Below are positions 1-9,790 of a stretch of 21,548 bases of DNA, in pieces. This DNA comes from Chara braunii. Taxonomy: Eukaryota; Streptophyta; Charophyceae; Charales; Characeae. Under the pieces are notes generated by a model. It was not told where the DNA came from and did not search any database. It was given only the letters and a program-made list of their open reading frames with translations. Every line of letters begins with the position of its first letter. Position 1 is the first letter of the stretch. The position numbers and the translations under genes were made by a program. The DNA is taken from assembly GCA_003427395.1 (NCBI GenBank), contig BFEA01000147.1:119239-140786 (forward strand), in the 5' to 3' direction.

Positions 1-35
1 CCAGCACGTGCTGCTCAAAAAAAAAAAAAAAAAAA
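1..35 (+). repeat. Family 1 short dispersed repeat, 3' end with poly(A)
   Basis: The first 16 bases (ccagcacgtgctgctc) are the exact reverse complement of 6177-6192, inside another copy of the same family, and are followed directly by an A run. This is the tail end of a poly(A)-ended short element cut off by the window edge. Confidence 0.6.
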
Positions 36-143
36 GGATTCCTCTCTTTCTCTTTTTCTCTCTCGTAGGAAGTACTAATGTTTAGCAAGATGATGAAGAA
101 GAAGAAGAGAAGAAGAAGAAGAAGAATAAGAAGAGGTTGCACC

Positions 144-350
144 GCTTACCTGGGCGACGAGCGCTGCGCCACGGCCACGACCATGGACGGCGACGGGCAG
201 GAGGAAGGTGACGGGTGGGAGGCCGACGACGGGCGGGAAATCGGAGGAGGACCGACCTCCCTCCAAGATTCAAAAACGGCGGCCTCATCTGGGCCGTCGA
301 TCTTCCTTGATCAGCGGTCCAGAGAGGACGCCGTTTGCAATGTTCGTGGC
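144..350 (-). other. GC-rich island with a strong minus-strand splice-donor match
   Basis: GC content is high from about 137 to 350 and drops sharply to AT-rich sequence near 363. On the minus strand 152-144 reads CAG/GTAAGC, a full 5' splice-site consensus, followed by a long pyrimidine-rich stretch (the GAA repeats at 90-135 read on the other strand). This could be a first exon of a minus-strand gene leaving the window to the left. Two frames are open across it, but one lacks an ATG and the other is low-complexity and arginine/proline rich, so no protein is called. Confidence 0.2.
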
Positions 351-362
351 CTCCCTAGCACT

Positions 363-2300
363 GTTTTAAAAATTATATATTTTATTATAATTAAATTATT
401 TTTTATTATTTTGTAACTTTAAGAACTATGCGTTGATTGTATGTTGAATAATATTCTGGTTATTTTAAGCATTTCAATTTGATATAAGGTCTCAAGAACG
501 TAATGTGAATTGAATCGTAATCCGATATTATGTTGATACTTAATATTAATCGATGTTATTTATAAATTTTGAGTTATTGTATTGAGAATTATTGTCTTTC
601 ATGTATAGTATTTTAATCAGATATTTTATTTTAAGGTATTTATTTTAGTTATTATTTTAGTAAAGAATTTTTTTTTGTAAATTATTATCAGGCACAACTA
701 TTTTGAAATGTTGTTAACCAAACGTTGATTTTTTTTCTATCGTTTTGCAAATTTATGTAGTCATACCGACTCATACGTTTGATTATTATATTGGAATGAT
801 GAATATTTTGATCGATCTGTTTTACCGGACTCCCATTCATTTTGAGGTTATTCATTGGCTATATATATGTGATGCATTTTTTTTATATGAAGGCATCTGA
901 TCTACTTTTGAAAATTATTTTGCTTTGATAATGCGCAGTTTAATGTGAAAGCGTTTGTTCAATGTTGGGGAATTTTTTTGTTGAAGATGTTAATCATGTC
1001 ATGATAAATTTTTGATAGATTTGTGAGCTCCGTAGGTGGCAGTGAGATTCACGCCGGAGCTATGCTCGTGGTCCATAGTGAGATGTTGTCTTCCGAATCT
1101 TGTGTGGTTTAAGGAAGAGAGATTACCCTATCACTGAAAGAGAGGAAGGTGTGAAAATCTTATTAGAATGTTATTTGTAAGGGTAGACGAGTACTGTTTG
1201 CAATGAGGGGAGGAGTGATTACCTAACCTCGTGCCAGATGTGGCCACCTTATCTCCATGATCGAGGCCTAGTCAACCCCGGTCTTGTGAGGTGGGGGTGT
1301 TCCACTTTATATGCAGAGGAGTAATGAAATCAAAAGTATTTAAATTGAAGGGAATGTGGTGAGACTCGAATCTAAAGCGGGGCTTGATGTTGAGATGCTA
1401 TCACTTTAAGAGGATTACACCACTCCTCGACGCATTTCACTAGAAGTTCGAAGTAGCGGGCATGATAACTTATGTGGAATAAAATAAGATTATAACTTCG
1501 AGGAGGAAAATTTTGGACGAATGGTTTCTCTCATGAATAGTTAGTTAAGACTTGTCTGAAGTACTCCAGGAGGTTGATTGTTTTGAGTGGTACGTTACGG
1601 GGCTAATCCCGACTTTTTTTGGATAAATTGATGTATCAACCAAATGAATTTCGGTTTGGAACTCGACGGAAGGTTTCCGATACTATTATGAGAGACCAAA
1701 TAATTTTTGAGTGTCCGCTAGTGGGATGATGCTGGGACCATTCGGTGAAAAGATCCTTATTTCGGCTTCAAGAAATAGAATCTGGCAAAAAATCAAACTT
1801 TTGATGGTACAGTAAAATTTTTGAAGATTGAATCCGGTTTCGTTGAAAGTTATGGCTTAGTTCCGGACAATTGTTGAAATTGTTGTATTGTGAGTGTTGC
1901 TTTCGCATGACAATTTCATAAGATTATAACAGTTTGATGGTGAACGACGGGGCCGTCGTTCAATGGGGTCCAATAATGCTGTTGGAGCAGAAATCCTTAC
2001 AAGGGTATGTGCTTAGGTTTTTCGATGTTGGACATTGTCCGACTTTTTTGTTGAATTGAGGGACTTGATGAGACTGACGTTTGCCATAAGTTTATTAAGA
2101 CTATCCTATGACCAAGAGACTGTAACGTTAATCTGGAGGCTTGTGACGTCCGAGAAGAATGGCAATAATCGGCAGAATGACCAATCATATGCGGTTCTTG
2201 ATAGGGCCGCGGAGACATATGGTAGTGGGAAAATTAATTCCATACCTATTCTGCCTAAAAATAATGACGCGCGACTGCTAAGCCGCGCAATTTAGGGCCG
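363..2300. other. AT-rich intergenic DNA, no gene recognised
   Basis: No convincing coding frame, RNA gene or repeat was found in this stretch. It is strongly AT-rich to about 1020 and then more mixed. Short open frames around 1997-2295 have no recognisable motif and look like chance. Confidence 0.6.
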
Positions 2301-2328
2301 AGATGGGCAAAAGCAGCAGCCGCTCCAG

Positions 2329-2387
2329 GTAAGATGCAGCACGCAGAAGAAAATATAACACCTAATCTGTTTATTTATTTTTATTAG
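2329..2387 (+). other. Candidate 59-base intron
   Basis: The left edge reads CCAG/GTAAGA and the right edge is a CTAAT branch-like motif followed by a T-rich tract ending in TTATTAG. All parts of a short plant-type intron are in order and on one strand. A further donor-like AAG/GTGAGT lies at 2682-2690, which would make 2388-2684 an exon. That exon is open in only one frame for about 40 codons before a stop, so it may belong to a non-coding RNA, a pseudogene, or be chance. Confidence 0.25.
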
Positions 2388-3188
2388 GCGGAGAGGTTTG
2401 ATTCTGGGCCGAGGGATACGCGGAGTTCGATGCTATGGTCTGGGGCACCCGTCCAAGCCATGGACGAGCAGCCTGCTATGAGAGAAGAACAAGCAGGCAG
2501 GGCCTAGAAGGCCACAGGCGGGAGGGTTCTCGCCTTTTGCGGAAAAGGCGGGAGCCGATGCACTCGACAACGGAGGGCCTAACACTATTGGAGTTACGGC
2601 CTGCAGATCCATGAGGAGGTGCAACCGACAAGACCTTTGGGGCAACGGGCCTAAATCAGAGTTAAGCGGAAAAAGAAGCTGAAGGTGAGTTGGATTGATT
2701 GAGTACCTTAGTTTTCCAAACAGAAAAAGAGCTACATAGGCAAACCTGCCTTGATAATGAAGTAAATGGAGCTGTATCCTATGCGTTTGGGCATTTGGGT
2801 CTTCCATCCGGCAATTTCGGCTGGATCCTTCAATGTGGAACGACGTGGCTTGACCTGACCCCCAAGGATGTTTGGATCAGGGATTACTCATCAGCCATTT
2901 GGAATATGGCCATCCAACCACCCAACCCTCCGCTTACCGTTGCAGCACAACACTGGCCTCAAATCAACGTAGGGCCTCGCTACACCACTGTAGAAATGAA
3001 AAACGTACAAGTGCATCTACCCTCAGAGGGTGGCAAGATGCATCCCTTACTATCAATAGCAACAGATGCACCTTACCAATTTCTGTGAAAAATGCATTCG
3101 TTCTCTTTTCATTTCGACAGTGGTGTGGCGAGGCGCATAGTCAATTGAAGGGTCATTGCTAACTGTAGCTCCAAACTTTGGTAGCGGC
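2388..3188. other. No gene recognised
   Basis: Mixed-composition sequence. An open frame on the plus strand at 2699-3088 (129 codons) has no motif I can identify and no support beyond its length. I cannot assign a function or show that it is expressed. Confidence 0.5.
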
Positions 3189-3340
3189 TTTTTTTTTTTT
3201 TTTTTTTTTGGAAACCCACTCTAGCTGTTAGGAGGGGTGATATCAGCAGCCCCGCCTAGCAGCCTTTCTGGTTGCTCCGGTCTATTGGTGGGGAGCGTCA
3301 CCTGCTGGAAATGGGGTACAGCGTCCCTGTACATATAGCG
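3189..3340 (-). repeat. Family 1 short dispersed repeat copy
   Basis: A T run at 3189-3209 (a poly(A) tail on the minus strand) is followed by a body that aligns with the copy at 5325-5465. Both share a ggtgatat-type block, then ctattggtggggagc, then a ctgctggaa..cagcgtccc block. Its right part has been tandemly duplicated (see 3261-3460). Confidence 0.6.
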
Positions 3341-3460
3341 AGAGTGTCTACGTTGGCAGCAGCCTTTCTGGTTGATCCAGTCTATTGGTGGGTAGCGTCA
3401 CCTGGAAATGGGGTCCAGCGACTCTGTACGTATAGCGTGAGTGTCCTCGCTACGTTGGCA
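3261..3460. repeat. Tandem duplication, about 100-base unit
   Basis: The sequence beginning agcctttctggttg at 3261 recurs at 3361, exactly 100 bases on. Each unit then carries ctattggtggg, the cacctg..tggaaatgggg block, a tgtac.tatagcg block and cgttggcagcagc. The unit consists of a piece of family 1 plus adjacent sequence. Confidence 0.8.
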
Positions 3461-3469
3461 GCAGCTCTC

Positions 3470-3980
3470 GGTCTTGCTGGTACTGAGATCAGCGGCACTG
3501 TTACGGTTATTGTCTTCATATTGGTGACGCCCTAGTGGGCCATCCACAGAGTGGCTAACCAGCAGGGGGGTGGAAATGGGGATGGAGATGCGATGCAATG
3601 CAAATGCTGTAAGAGGCCAATGCATTTACACAGCAGTTTCTGCCGCTATATTGTCCTTTTCTCAAAGAGAATCTGGACAATGTTTTTTTGGCAGGATACT
3701 TTGACTGGGAAGATCTGCGGATCCTCTTCTGAATGGCTTTCCCTTCTGAAAGGACGTGAAGAAGACAGATGGTCGCGCTGCGGGGCATAAGCTAACAGAG
3801 CTTGCATTTTCTGTGAAAGGAACAGTGTTCTCTTCAATGCGAAATTTCTTTCCGATCTGGCTTTGAAATCCAAAATGAAATGCCAAGTCTGAAAGCCCGC
3901 ACTAGGAGACTGAAGGAGAAAAGTAAGGGCCTCACTCCACTGCTCACCAAAATTTATGCGCAAATGAGAATGAATATTTA
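3470..3980. other. No gene recognised
   Basis: Several overlapping frames of 70-105 codons exist on both strands, none with a recognisable motif. I see no repeat or RNA gene here. Confidence 0.5.
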
Positions 3981-4090
3981 GTGGTCCAGTCGGCTAGCTG
4001 AGTGGGTTTCGCTAGCCCAGCACTACGTAGGCCCTGGTCCAGTCATGCCTGACCGGCAGGCACTGCGTAGGTGCTGGGTTCTCGTCCTGT
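3981..4090 (+). repeat. Possible tRNA-derived SINE head
   Basis: The motif tagctgagtggg at 3995-4006 fits a pol III A box (TRGYNNARYGG). ggttctcgtcc at 4077-4087 resembles a B box (GGTTCRANNCC) with two mismatches. The spacing of about 80 bases is longer than usual for a tRNA-type promoter. It may reflect an internal duplication: gcactacgtagg at 4020 and gcactgcgtagg at 4060. The sequence could also be an unrelated repeat. Confidence 0.25.
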
Positions 4091-4140
4091 TTCCGTCACT
4101 TTTGGTGGTCTGAGGAGGATGACCAGGGCCAGTGAACGCG

Positions 4141-4175
4141 GGTAACTCACTGGGGTGAGTTGTGCCGCCTTGTAA
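4141..4175 (-). repeat. Family 2 module, inverted copy
   Basis: The minus strand reads ggttacaaggcggcacaactcaccccag. It matches the plus-strand module at about 7452-7482, which reads ggttacagggccacacaactcaccccag. This links the 4.1 kb region with the array at 7.4-8.5 kb. Confidence 0.6.
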
Positions 4176-4459
4176 CCAGTGGCAATGTGGCTGCTCGGGT
4201 CCTGCGGCATAGCTGTCATAATAGAAGCTCGATAACCAATCATCATGACATAAAATCTACAATTACTTCCGTAACGATCTCGAATTACCTGGGGCCGTTC
4301 ACCTGTGATAAGTCTCAAGACTGCCCCTTCTGAAAAATAAGAAAAGAAAGGAATGAATCTTGAGCACTGGTGTGAAAACGATTTATGCACTTGTCCATTT
4401 CCTCATTCATTTGAAGGTGCCTCCCAGAGGTACCTTCAGTTTTTGTACATCCTATAATT

Positions 4460-4572
4460 TAAACCACCAGTAACTCGCCACCAATAGATGGAGCAGCGGG
4501 GGACAGTTACTAGAGGCAGCTGCTCTTACCNCCCCCTCTAGTAGAGGTCGCTGGTAAAAAAAAAAAAAAAAG
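4460..4572 (+). repeat. Family 1 short dispersed repeat copy with poly(A), containing an N
   Basis: The block ccaccaatagatggag at 4480-4495 is the family 1 core in plus orientation. The copy ends in an A run at about 4556-4572. The single N at 4531 lies inside it, so it was probably joined by scaffolding across a repeat and may be incomplete. Confidence 0.55.
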
Positions 4573-5324
4573 CCACCAGTACTTTTGACCCTTCCCTTGC
4601 CGAGCCCCAAAATGCACTGTTTGGCAGTGTTTGCTGGAAAACAAGAACTGTTACAGCCAGTGTGGGCCCACACCTTCTTTTGCCTGGCGCCACCAGCCAT
4701 TTTGCTCTGGTAGGCGGACCCCTGAAACTTTCGGCCGCGTGCACGCCATGTTGGAGAAAATGGCTGGGAAACGTACTCGTGGTCCCCTATCTGTGTGCCG
4801 AGAGCCATTGTACGATAGAAAATGGTGCCTCCCCGTCTGCGGGTGTCAGACTGCCCACCTGCTGGAGGCCGATTTCCTTCTTTGAAAAAAGAAGAAGAAC
4901 TATGGATGGCCATGACATACTTTTCGAAACTGATGTGCAATAGTCCTTTGGAACATCCGTTAAACCACTACACATTCGGGCTATCGGCCGCAGGCCCTTT
5001 TCGGAGCCCGCCCGTCGCCGATTCAATTTATCGACGGCGCTGGGCCTTGAAAAGTTTCGTAGGCGACGAGTTTTTTTTCCAGCAAGGCTGGGATGGTGGA
5101 CTGGCGGTTTAAAATTGGAACGATACAGAGAAGATAGGCATTAGCAAGGATGACACACATGCGTAAATCGAGAAATAGTCCCAAAGTAAAAAGGGAAAAA
5201 GAAACTGATGCGCAATAGAAACTTGTGTTGCACTTCAGTCACGGCCTGAGTTTTAATTTCAAAACAATCTCAGGCCTTGAACCGAGTTGTGTCGGCAGCC
5301 ACATCGTCCAGTGCCTTCTAGGCC
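4573..5324. other. No gene recognised
   Basis: Frames at 4631-4943 are open on both strands but show no motif. I see no structural RNA. The region contains only ordinary mixed-composition sequence. Confidence 0.5.
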
Positions 5325-5465
5325 TTTTTTTTTTTTTTTTTTGAACACCCCCACCAGTGTTAGTGGTGCTGATAAGAGCAGACACCACTAGCACCTGGGG
5401 AGAGTCTTCATCTATTGGTGGGGAGCATCACCTGCTTGAAAGCAGGTCCAGCGTCCCATTTACAG
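5325..5465 (-). repeat. Family 1 short dispersed repeat copy, near full length
   Basis: A T run of about 18 at 5325-5342 is the poly(A) tail on the minus strand. The body carries gtgctgataagagcagacaccact, then ctattggtggggagc, then cacctgcttgaaagcaggtccagcgtccca. This is the fullest copy in the window and helps define the family. It has its own perfect hairpin, CCTGCT-TGAA-AGCAGG, at about 5431-5446. Confidence 0.7.
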
Positions 5466-5977
5466 ACTGAGTTTAGAGCACATTAGAGAAACAATTGAGG
5501 GAGGTTCCTGCCAGCATTGATTGCCCTGGAAACCAGGGGATTGACTGAGCAGGGCATGAAAAAGGGGGGAAGAAAGGGGGAGAACCTCTTGGCCCAGAAC
5601 CGGGCGCCAGATACTTGCAGCTACACACTAGTTCCTCCCTTCCCCTATCAGGCCCAGTCCCTACTATCAATCCCTTATAACGTCTGATATTCACTTGCCA
5701 ATTTTTTTTTGGCCAACTGATCTATCAGATAGAATGACTGCAACTGTTCGCAGCAATTGCTTATAGAACTCCCATACCCACCGCCCTGAGGTCGTATACT
5801 GTATTTCCAACTCAGGCCACAATTGAACTGCCAAAACCAGTTTCAATTGGAGATCAGAACTTGCTTTTTATGCGGTTCGCCCAAAGCTGAGCCACGCCCT
5901 TACAGGTTTACCCCAAAAGGCCAAGACTCTTTGGGCCTCCGGCATTAGTGAACTAAGAAGGCCACTACTGCCCGAGT
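5466..5977. other. No gene recognised
   Basis: I found no supported coding frame, RNA gene or repeat in this stretch. Confidence 0.5.
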
Positions 5978-6035
5978 CAATGCTAGGGGTGCTGATATGA
6001 GCAGACACCACTCACACTCCTAAGAGGCAGGTTTG
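5978..6035 (-). repeat. Family 1 short dispersed repeat, fragment
   Basis: The block gtgctgatatgagcagacac followed by cactcac matches the 5358-5392 part of the copy at 5325-5465. The ctattggtggggagc core is absent, so this is a fragment of the poly(A)-proximal half only. Confidence 0.5.
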
Positions 6036-6113
6036 GCAATTTTTTCTTCTTTTTTTTGTCTCTTGAAAATCTATCATATTTTGTTGAAAAACATCTCGTC
6101 TGTCCTCTGTGTA

Positions 6114-6116
<3 letters not shown>

Positions 6117-6149
<33 letters not shown>

Positions 6150-6222
6150 GGGAACGAAGCTCCAATCTATTTGTTGGGAGCAGCACGTGCTGGGAACCGG
6201 GCCGAGCGTCCCATATAGAAAA
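6117..6222 (-). repeat. Family 1 short dispersed repeat, compact 70-base copy
   Basis: A T run at 6117-6146 is followed by a body of only about 75 bases, with the ctatttgttgggagc core and the gctgggaacc..gagcgtcccata end. The poly(A) tail therefore joins directly to the core, without the middle block seen at 5343-5400. A 16-base palindrome, cagcacgtgctg with flanking bases, is centred near 6186. Confidence 0.65.
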
Positions 6223-6382
6223 TTACATAGGATTTTGAAAGAATTTGAAAGTTTGCAGTACAGGTAGTGGCCTCTGTGTAAGGTTGAAAGGCCTTGCGCA
6301 ATGTGTTCACAACTTCATAGCACTCCACATAACCAGACAGAATTGTCGGTTTATGAAGTCTTTTTTTTTTTTTTTTTTTCAT

Positions 6383-6620
6383 GACCGTGGACCACGGTCA
6401 TGACCGCGGCCTCGCGGCCGAGACCGCAGTCCACGGTTGTGCCCGCGGCGACCGCGAACACGGGGGATTCATAGTCGTTTCAACTTCTCGACCGACTCCT
6501 ACTACAGCTCAAGGCTCTTTGTGTCGCGGTGCCACAACTGCAACCAGCCGGCCCACGTGGTCAAAGACTATCCTATGCCTCGGAACTCGACCAGCGGGAC
6601 CGGAGCCTCCGATGTTCTGC
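6383..6620 (+). pseudogene. Decayed RG-rich zinc-knuckle fragment
   Basis: The frame starting at 6383 is rich in arginine, glycine and proline. It has a stop at 6401-6403, then runs to a CHNCNQPAHVVKDYP motif at about 6533-6577. That resembles a CCHC zinc knuckle (C-x2-C-x4-H-x4-C) with the glycine before His changed to Ala and the last Cys changed to Tyr. Such knuckles occur in retrotransposon Gag proteins and in CNBP/HEXBP-like nucleic-acid-binding proteins. The RG-rich lead-in leans to the latter, but neither can be proved. A T run of 19 precedes it (6361-6379) and an N follows at 6623. Confidence 0.35.
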
Positions 6621-6628
6621 TANAACAC

Positions 6629-6692
6629 AAGCTCCATCTATTGGTGGGGAGCAACACCTGCTGGAAACCGGGTCCAGCGTCCCATAGGTACA
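6629..6692 (-). repeat. Family 1 short dispersed repeat, core copy
   Basis: It contains ctccatctattggtgggg, agcaacacctgctggaaacc and gggtccagcgtcccatag. It lies immediately right of the N at 6623. The hairpin arms GCTGGA (6660-6665) and TCCAGC (6673-6678) pair perfectly. Confidence 0.65.
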
Positions 6693-6714
6693 ACCATATC
6701 CTCACAAATTGGCA

Positions 6715-6745
6715 CAAACTGGGAACCGGGCCCAGCGTCCCATAA
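6715..6745 (-). repeat. Family 1 short dispersed repeat, terminal fragment
   Basis: The sequence actgggaaccgggcccag followed by cgtcccata is the end of the family 1 body. The hairpin arms here are CTGGG (6719-6723) and CCCAG (6731-6735). Relative to the neighbouring copy at 6629-6692 this is a compensated A:T to G:C pair. Confidence 0.55.
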
Positions 6746-6812
6746 CGAGCACGTTCAGAAGGGTCATCAGAAAATTCCATGACAATGAGACTAGAAGCCA
6801 ACTAAGAATTTT

Positions 6813-7290
6813 AAAGCTACTTCAGACCTCTTTTGTAAGGAAATCAGAAAACGACTCAGAATCCTCCCACAGTCCTCTTTACCTCACTCCGGCAAGACTA
6901 ACTGCAGTAAAGCCACCATCTCTACTGCTGCTATGCCCTATTTCTGTCCTACCAGCTAACGCCTTTACTAGTAGGACGCATGATATCTTTCTCTCTCTCA
7001 CCTCTTTTTTTCAGAAAAGTCATCAGAACCTACTAGGGTAGCAGGGCCATCACCCGGCTTTGGCTCAAAGAGTTTCGAGCTACTTAAGACCTTTTTTGTA
7101 AGGAACTTCAGAGTTAAACAAAATCCAGAAAAGGACTCAGGAATCCACCAACAGTCCTCGTTACCTCACTCCGGCAAGACTTACTGCAGCAAAGCCACCA
7201 TCTCTACTGCTGCCATGCCCTATTTCTGTCCTACCAGCTAGCCCCTTCACTAGCAGAACGCGTGATACCTTTCTCTCTCTCACCTCAATC
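6813..7290. repeat. Direct repeat, two copies about 282 bases apart
   Basis: The block acctcactccggcaagact at 6881 recurs at 7163. In both copies it is followed by ctgcag.aaagccaccatctctactgctgc and a shared stretch up to tctctctctcacctc. Upstream, gctacttcagacctcttttgtaagg at 6815 matches gctacttaagaccttttttgtaagg at 7079. The copies differ by scattered substitutions and small indels, so the duplication is not recent. Confidence 0.8.
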
Positions 7291-7401
7291 CCGTCCTACC
7301 CGTTACTCAAAAAAAGGATTCGGGAATAGGCTGCAGAAGTCCTACAAAAGCCCCAAATCCCGCAAAATCCCTAACAAAAACTTCCGAGGATCCCCAACAC
7401 T

Positions 7402-8120
7402 GTCCTACTCCCTGCCGAGCTTTCCAGGCCTCAAACCCCCCATCCTGCTGGGTTACAGGGCCACACAACTCACCCCAGCTCCGGCCAGCGTCGTCCCAGC
7501 AGCAACCCTTGGTTGTCCCATGGAATGCCCCCCCAAAGCACCCCCAGATCTCTCTACCAGGCCTCATGCTCCTGCGTCAGCAGGTTACAGGGCAACACCC
7601 CAGCACCGGCCAGCGTCGTTCTGGCATTGAACAGCCTTACGTCACTGAGTATTTCAGCCTCGAAACCACCTAGAAGAAATTGCCAGAAAGCCCCAGGATC
7701 CAGAAGACATTTTTAAGACAAAACAGACTACCCCTTTTTTCTAAAACAGGCTCTAACTAAGTAAAAATTTGTAAGCGAGGGTCCTAAAATGCTCAAAAAC
7801 CCTTGAAGACCCTAACGACCTTTCCAAGGCATTGCAACACTGTCGTACTCCCTGCCGAGCTCTTCCAGGTCTCACACCCCACATCCTGCGAGGTTACAGG
7901 GTGACACAACTCACCCCAGCTCCGACCAGCGTCGTCCCAGCAGCAACCCTTAGCTGTCCCGTAGGATGCCCACCCCAAAGCATCCCCAGATCTCTCTACC
8001 AGGCCTCATGCTCCTGCATCAACAGGTCACAGGGCAACACCCCAGCTCCGGCCAGCGTCGTTCTGGCATCGAACAGTCACCAGTCCTTGAGTATAATAGC
8101 ATCAAAACCACCTAAGAAGA
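7402..8120. repeat. Tandem duplication, about 440-base unit
   Basis: The unit starting ctgtc.tactccctgccgagc at 7400 recurs at 7840. Both units then share the ggttaca module, ccagatctctctaccaggcc, a second ggttaca/ggtcaca module, cgtcgttctggcat and aaaccacct. Open frames at 7262-7630 and 7832-8128 come from the repeat itself and from a lack of stops in C-rich sequence. They match each other but nothing I recognise as a protein family. Confidence 0.8.
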
Positions 8121-8520
8121 GTTGCTAGGAATCCCGAGAACAGCCAACCGTAAAAGGAAAGCGGGGTGGAAACTGAATACCAACCATCCTAAAATCCCCC
8201 CCTCAACAAAAGAGTCGTCGGTCTTCGACTTTCAGTCCGCGAACCAGAACTCACTTGGTCTCATACCCCCTTCTGCTTGGGTAACAGGGCCCCGCAACCC
8301 TCCCCAGTACCGACCAACCTAGTTTTGTCGGATAGAGAGTGCCTTCCTCCCTCGACAATTCCCATAGCGACAAACCCCTAAACAGGTTACAGGGTCAAAA
8401 CCCTGGCGCCGCTTATGTTGGACGATCTGGTTATGCCTTCCACCCTCGGCATAATTCCATGGGCCTCAAGCTCCCCCTGGGTCAGAGAGCCAAACTCCAG
8501 CACCGGCCCATGTCATCCCA
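7450..8520 (+). repeat. Array of family 2 ggttacaggg modules
   Basis: A module of the form GGTTACAGGG, CACACAACTCACCCCAG, CTCCGGCCAGCGTCGT occurs near 7452, 7582, 7890, 8024, 8277, 8383 and, more diverged, 8472. Spacing varies from about 90 to 310 bases. The array seems to have been built by nested duplication: the module was duplicated inside a unit, and the unit was then duplicated. An inverted relative lies at 4141-4175. Confidence 0.65.
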
Positions 8521-8539
8521 GCCTCGTCCTCCCGACCTA

Positions 8540-9780
8540 CTCACCTTCACCAACATCCTTCCTCTGATTGAAGGCCGCCTTTCCTTCTTCCATCATCCCC
8601 TTGTTAATTCCCCCCCCCCCCTTGATGAGCAAGATCAGAACGACATCAAGAATCCTTTCGGAACTTATTGAGAATTGGAGTTAAAAAAAATAATAAAAAA
8701 AAATGAAAAACTGGCTAGGTTCTAAGCATAGCTTGGATCGCATCAAGAAGCATAGAGCATCGATATTTACGATGATTATCTGAGATGTCCAGAGCTAGAC
8801 TTGCGGTTACATAGAACCAGAACTTTTCAGAAATTTTATAGAAGCTTTTTTAGGAAGTTATTTGAAAACGAGTACTTTAAGAAGTAAAAACGAGAATCTT
8901 ATTTGAGATATCCCGTAGGAGTTATGATTGCTGAAATTAGACCACTCAATCCACAATTCACTTCAGAAAATCAATGAAGAAAACAGGTGACATCAAATTC
9001 CAGAAATAGGATTATGAATTTATCTAGGAGCTGTAATTAGGAAATCACACTCGAGTCCATTGTTGATGTGTAATTAATATCAGAGGTAGGAAATCAAAGC
9101 ACAAATTTCAGACAGCCATCTTAAGTATTGGAATTAAATTCCAACTTCCGAAATCAAGAATGGAAAATGATTCATTAGGCGTCTGGGGCGCAAATACCAG
9201 AAATCAGAAATCACGAAATCAATCAGACCTTTAATATCGATTTAAAAGTTACCCTCTGGAATTCAAGAACTACTGATCAACGAATTGGACGGATGAAGCA
9301 GCTAGCCACGCCAGCACATGTCAATACGGACAATCATCCATCAAACAACCCCCTTCCTCTCTTCTCCACAACCCCCTACTTACCATACATCCCCCTCAAA
9401 CCCTACCCCAACACCTTGGGGGCTACGCAACAAGCAACGCTAGTACCGAAGACTTCGACGGCCGTCTTCCGCTTTCTATTAGCAAAGACCAAAAAACGGT
9501 GTGGCTCCTCTCACTAAGCCCGCTAGCAAGACTCCACAGGGGGTTCGAACCTCTATAATCCTCTACTTACCTCACCGTTTATGGCATCTTTATGCACTAT
9601 TGTTCTCTCGTTTGGTCAGACCTCCAATGCATGACTGTGACACTTTAGCCTATTTCATCAGACTCTTTGTTGAATAGGCTAGTAATTGTTCATGACCCTT
9701 AGAAAATGTGCATTTGCTATTCTCAGTTGAAGCGGGGTAATGGTCCTGGTATCTCATTTTGTTCTGTATATGTTCTCAAA
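8540..9780. other. No gene recognised
   Basis: The stretch is AT-rich around 8680-9280, with a C run at 8610-8621. A perfect-looking GGTTCGAACC at 9542-9551 is not part of a foldable tRNA. The 74-codon frame at 9293-9517 has no motif. Confidence 0.5.
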
Positions 9781-9790
9781 TATGGCTTCA

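Noticed and set aside
75-416. Lys/Arg-rich and Ser-rich frames over the GAA repeats as proteins
   Set aside because: Low-complexity translation of a microsatellite in all frames.
2699-3088. 129-codon plus-strand frame as a gene
   Set aside because: No domain, no codon or homology signal, and no convincing start context. The length is possible by chance.
7262-8671. Pro/Ser-rich open frames (7262-7630, 7832-8128, 8339-8671) as paralogous genes
   Set aside because: Their similarity is explained by the DNA repeat array, and C-rich sequence has few stops. An inverted copy of the module at 4.1 kb argues for a repeat rather than a protein.
9490-9620. GGTTCGAACC at 9542-9551 as the B box / T-loop of a tRNA gene
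   Set aside because: The T-stem pairs poorly on either strand, no acceptor or anticodon arm can be folded, and there is no proper A box at the right distance.
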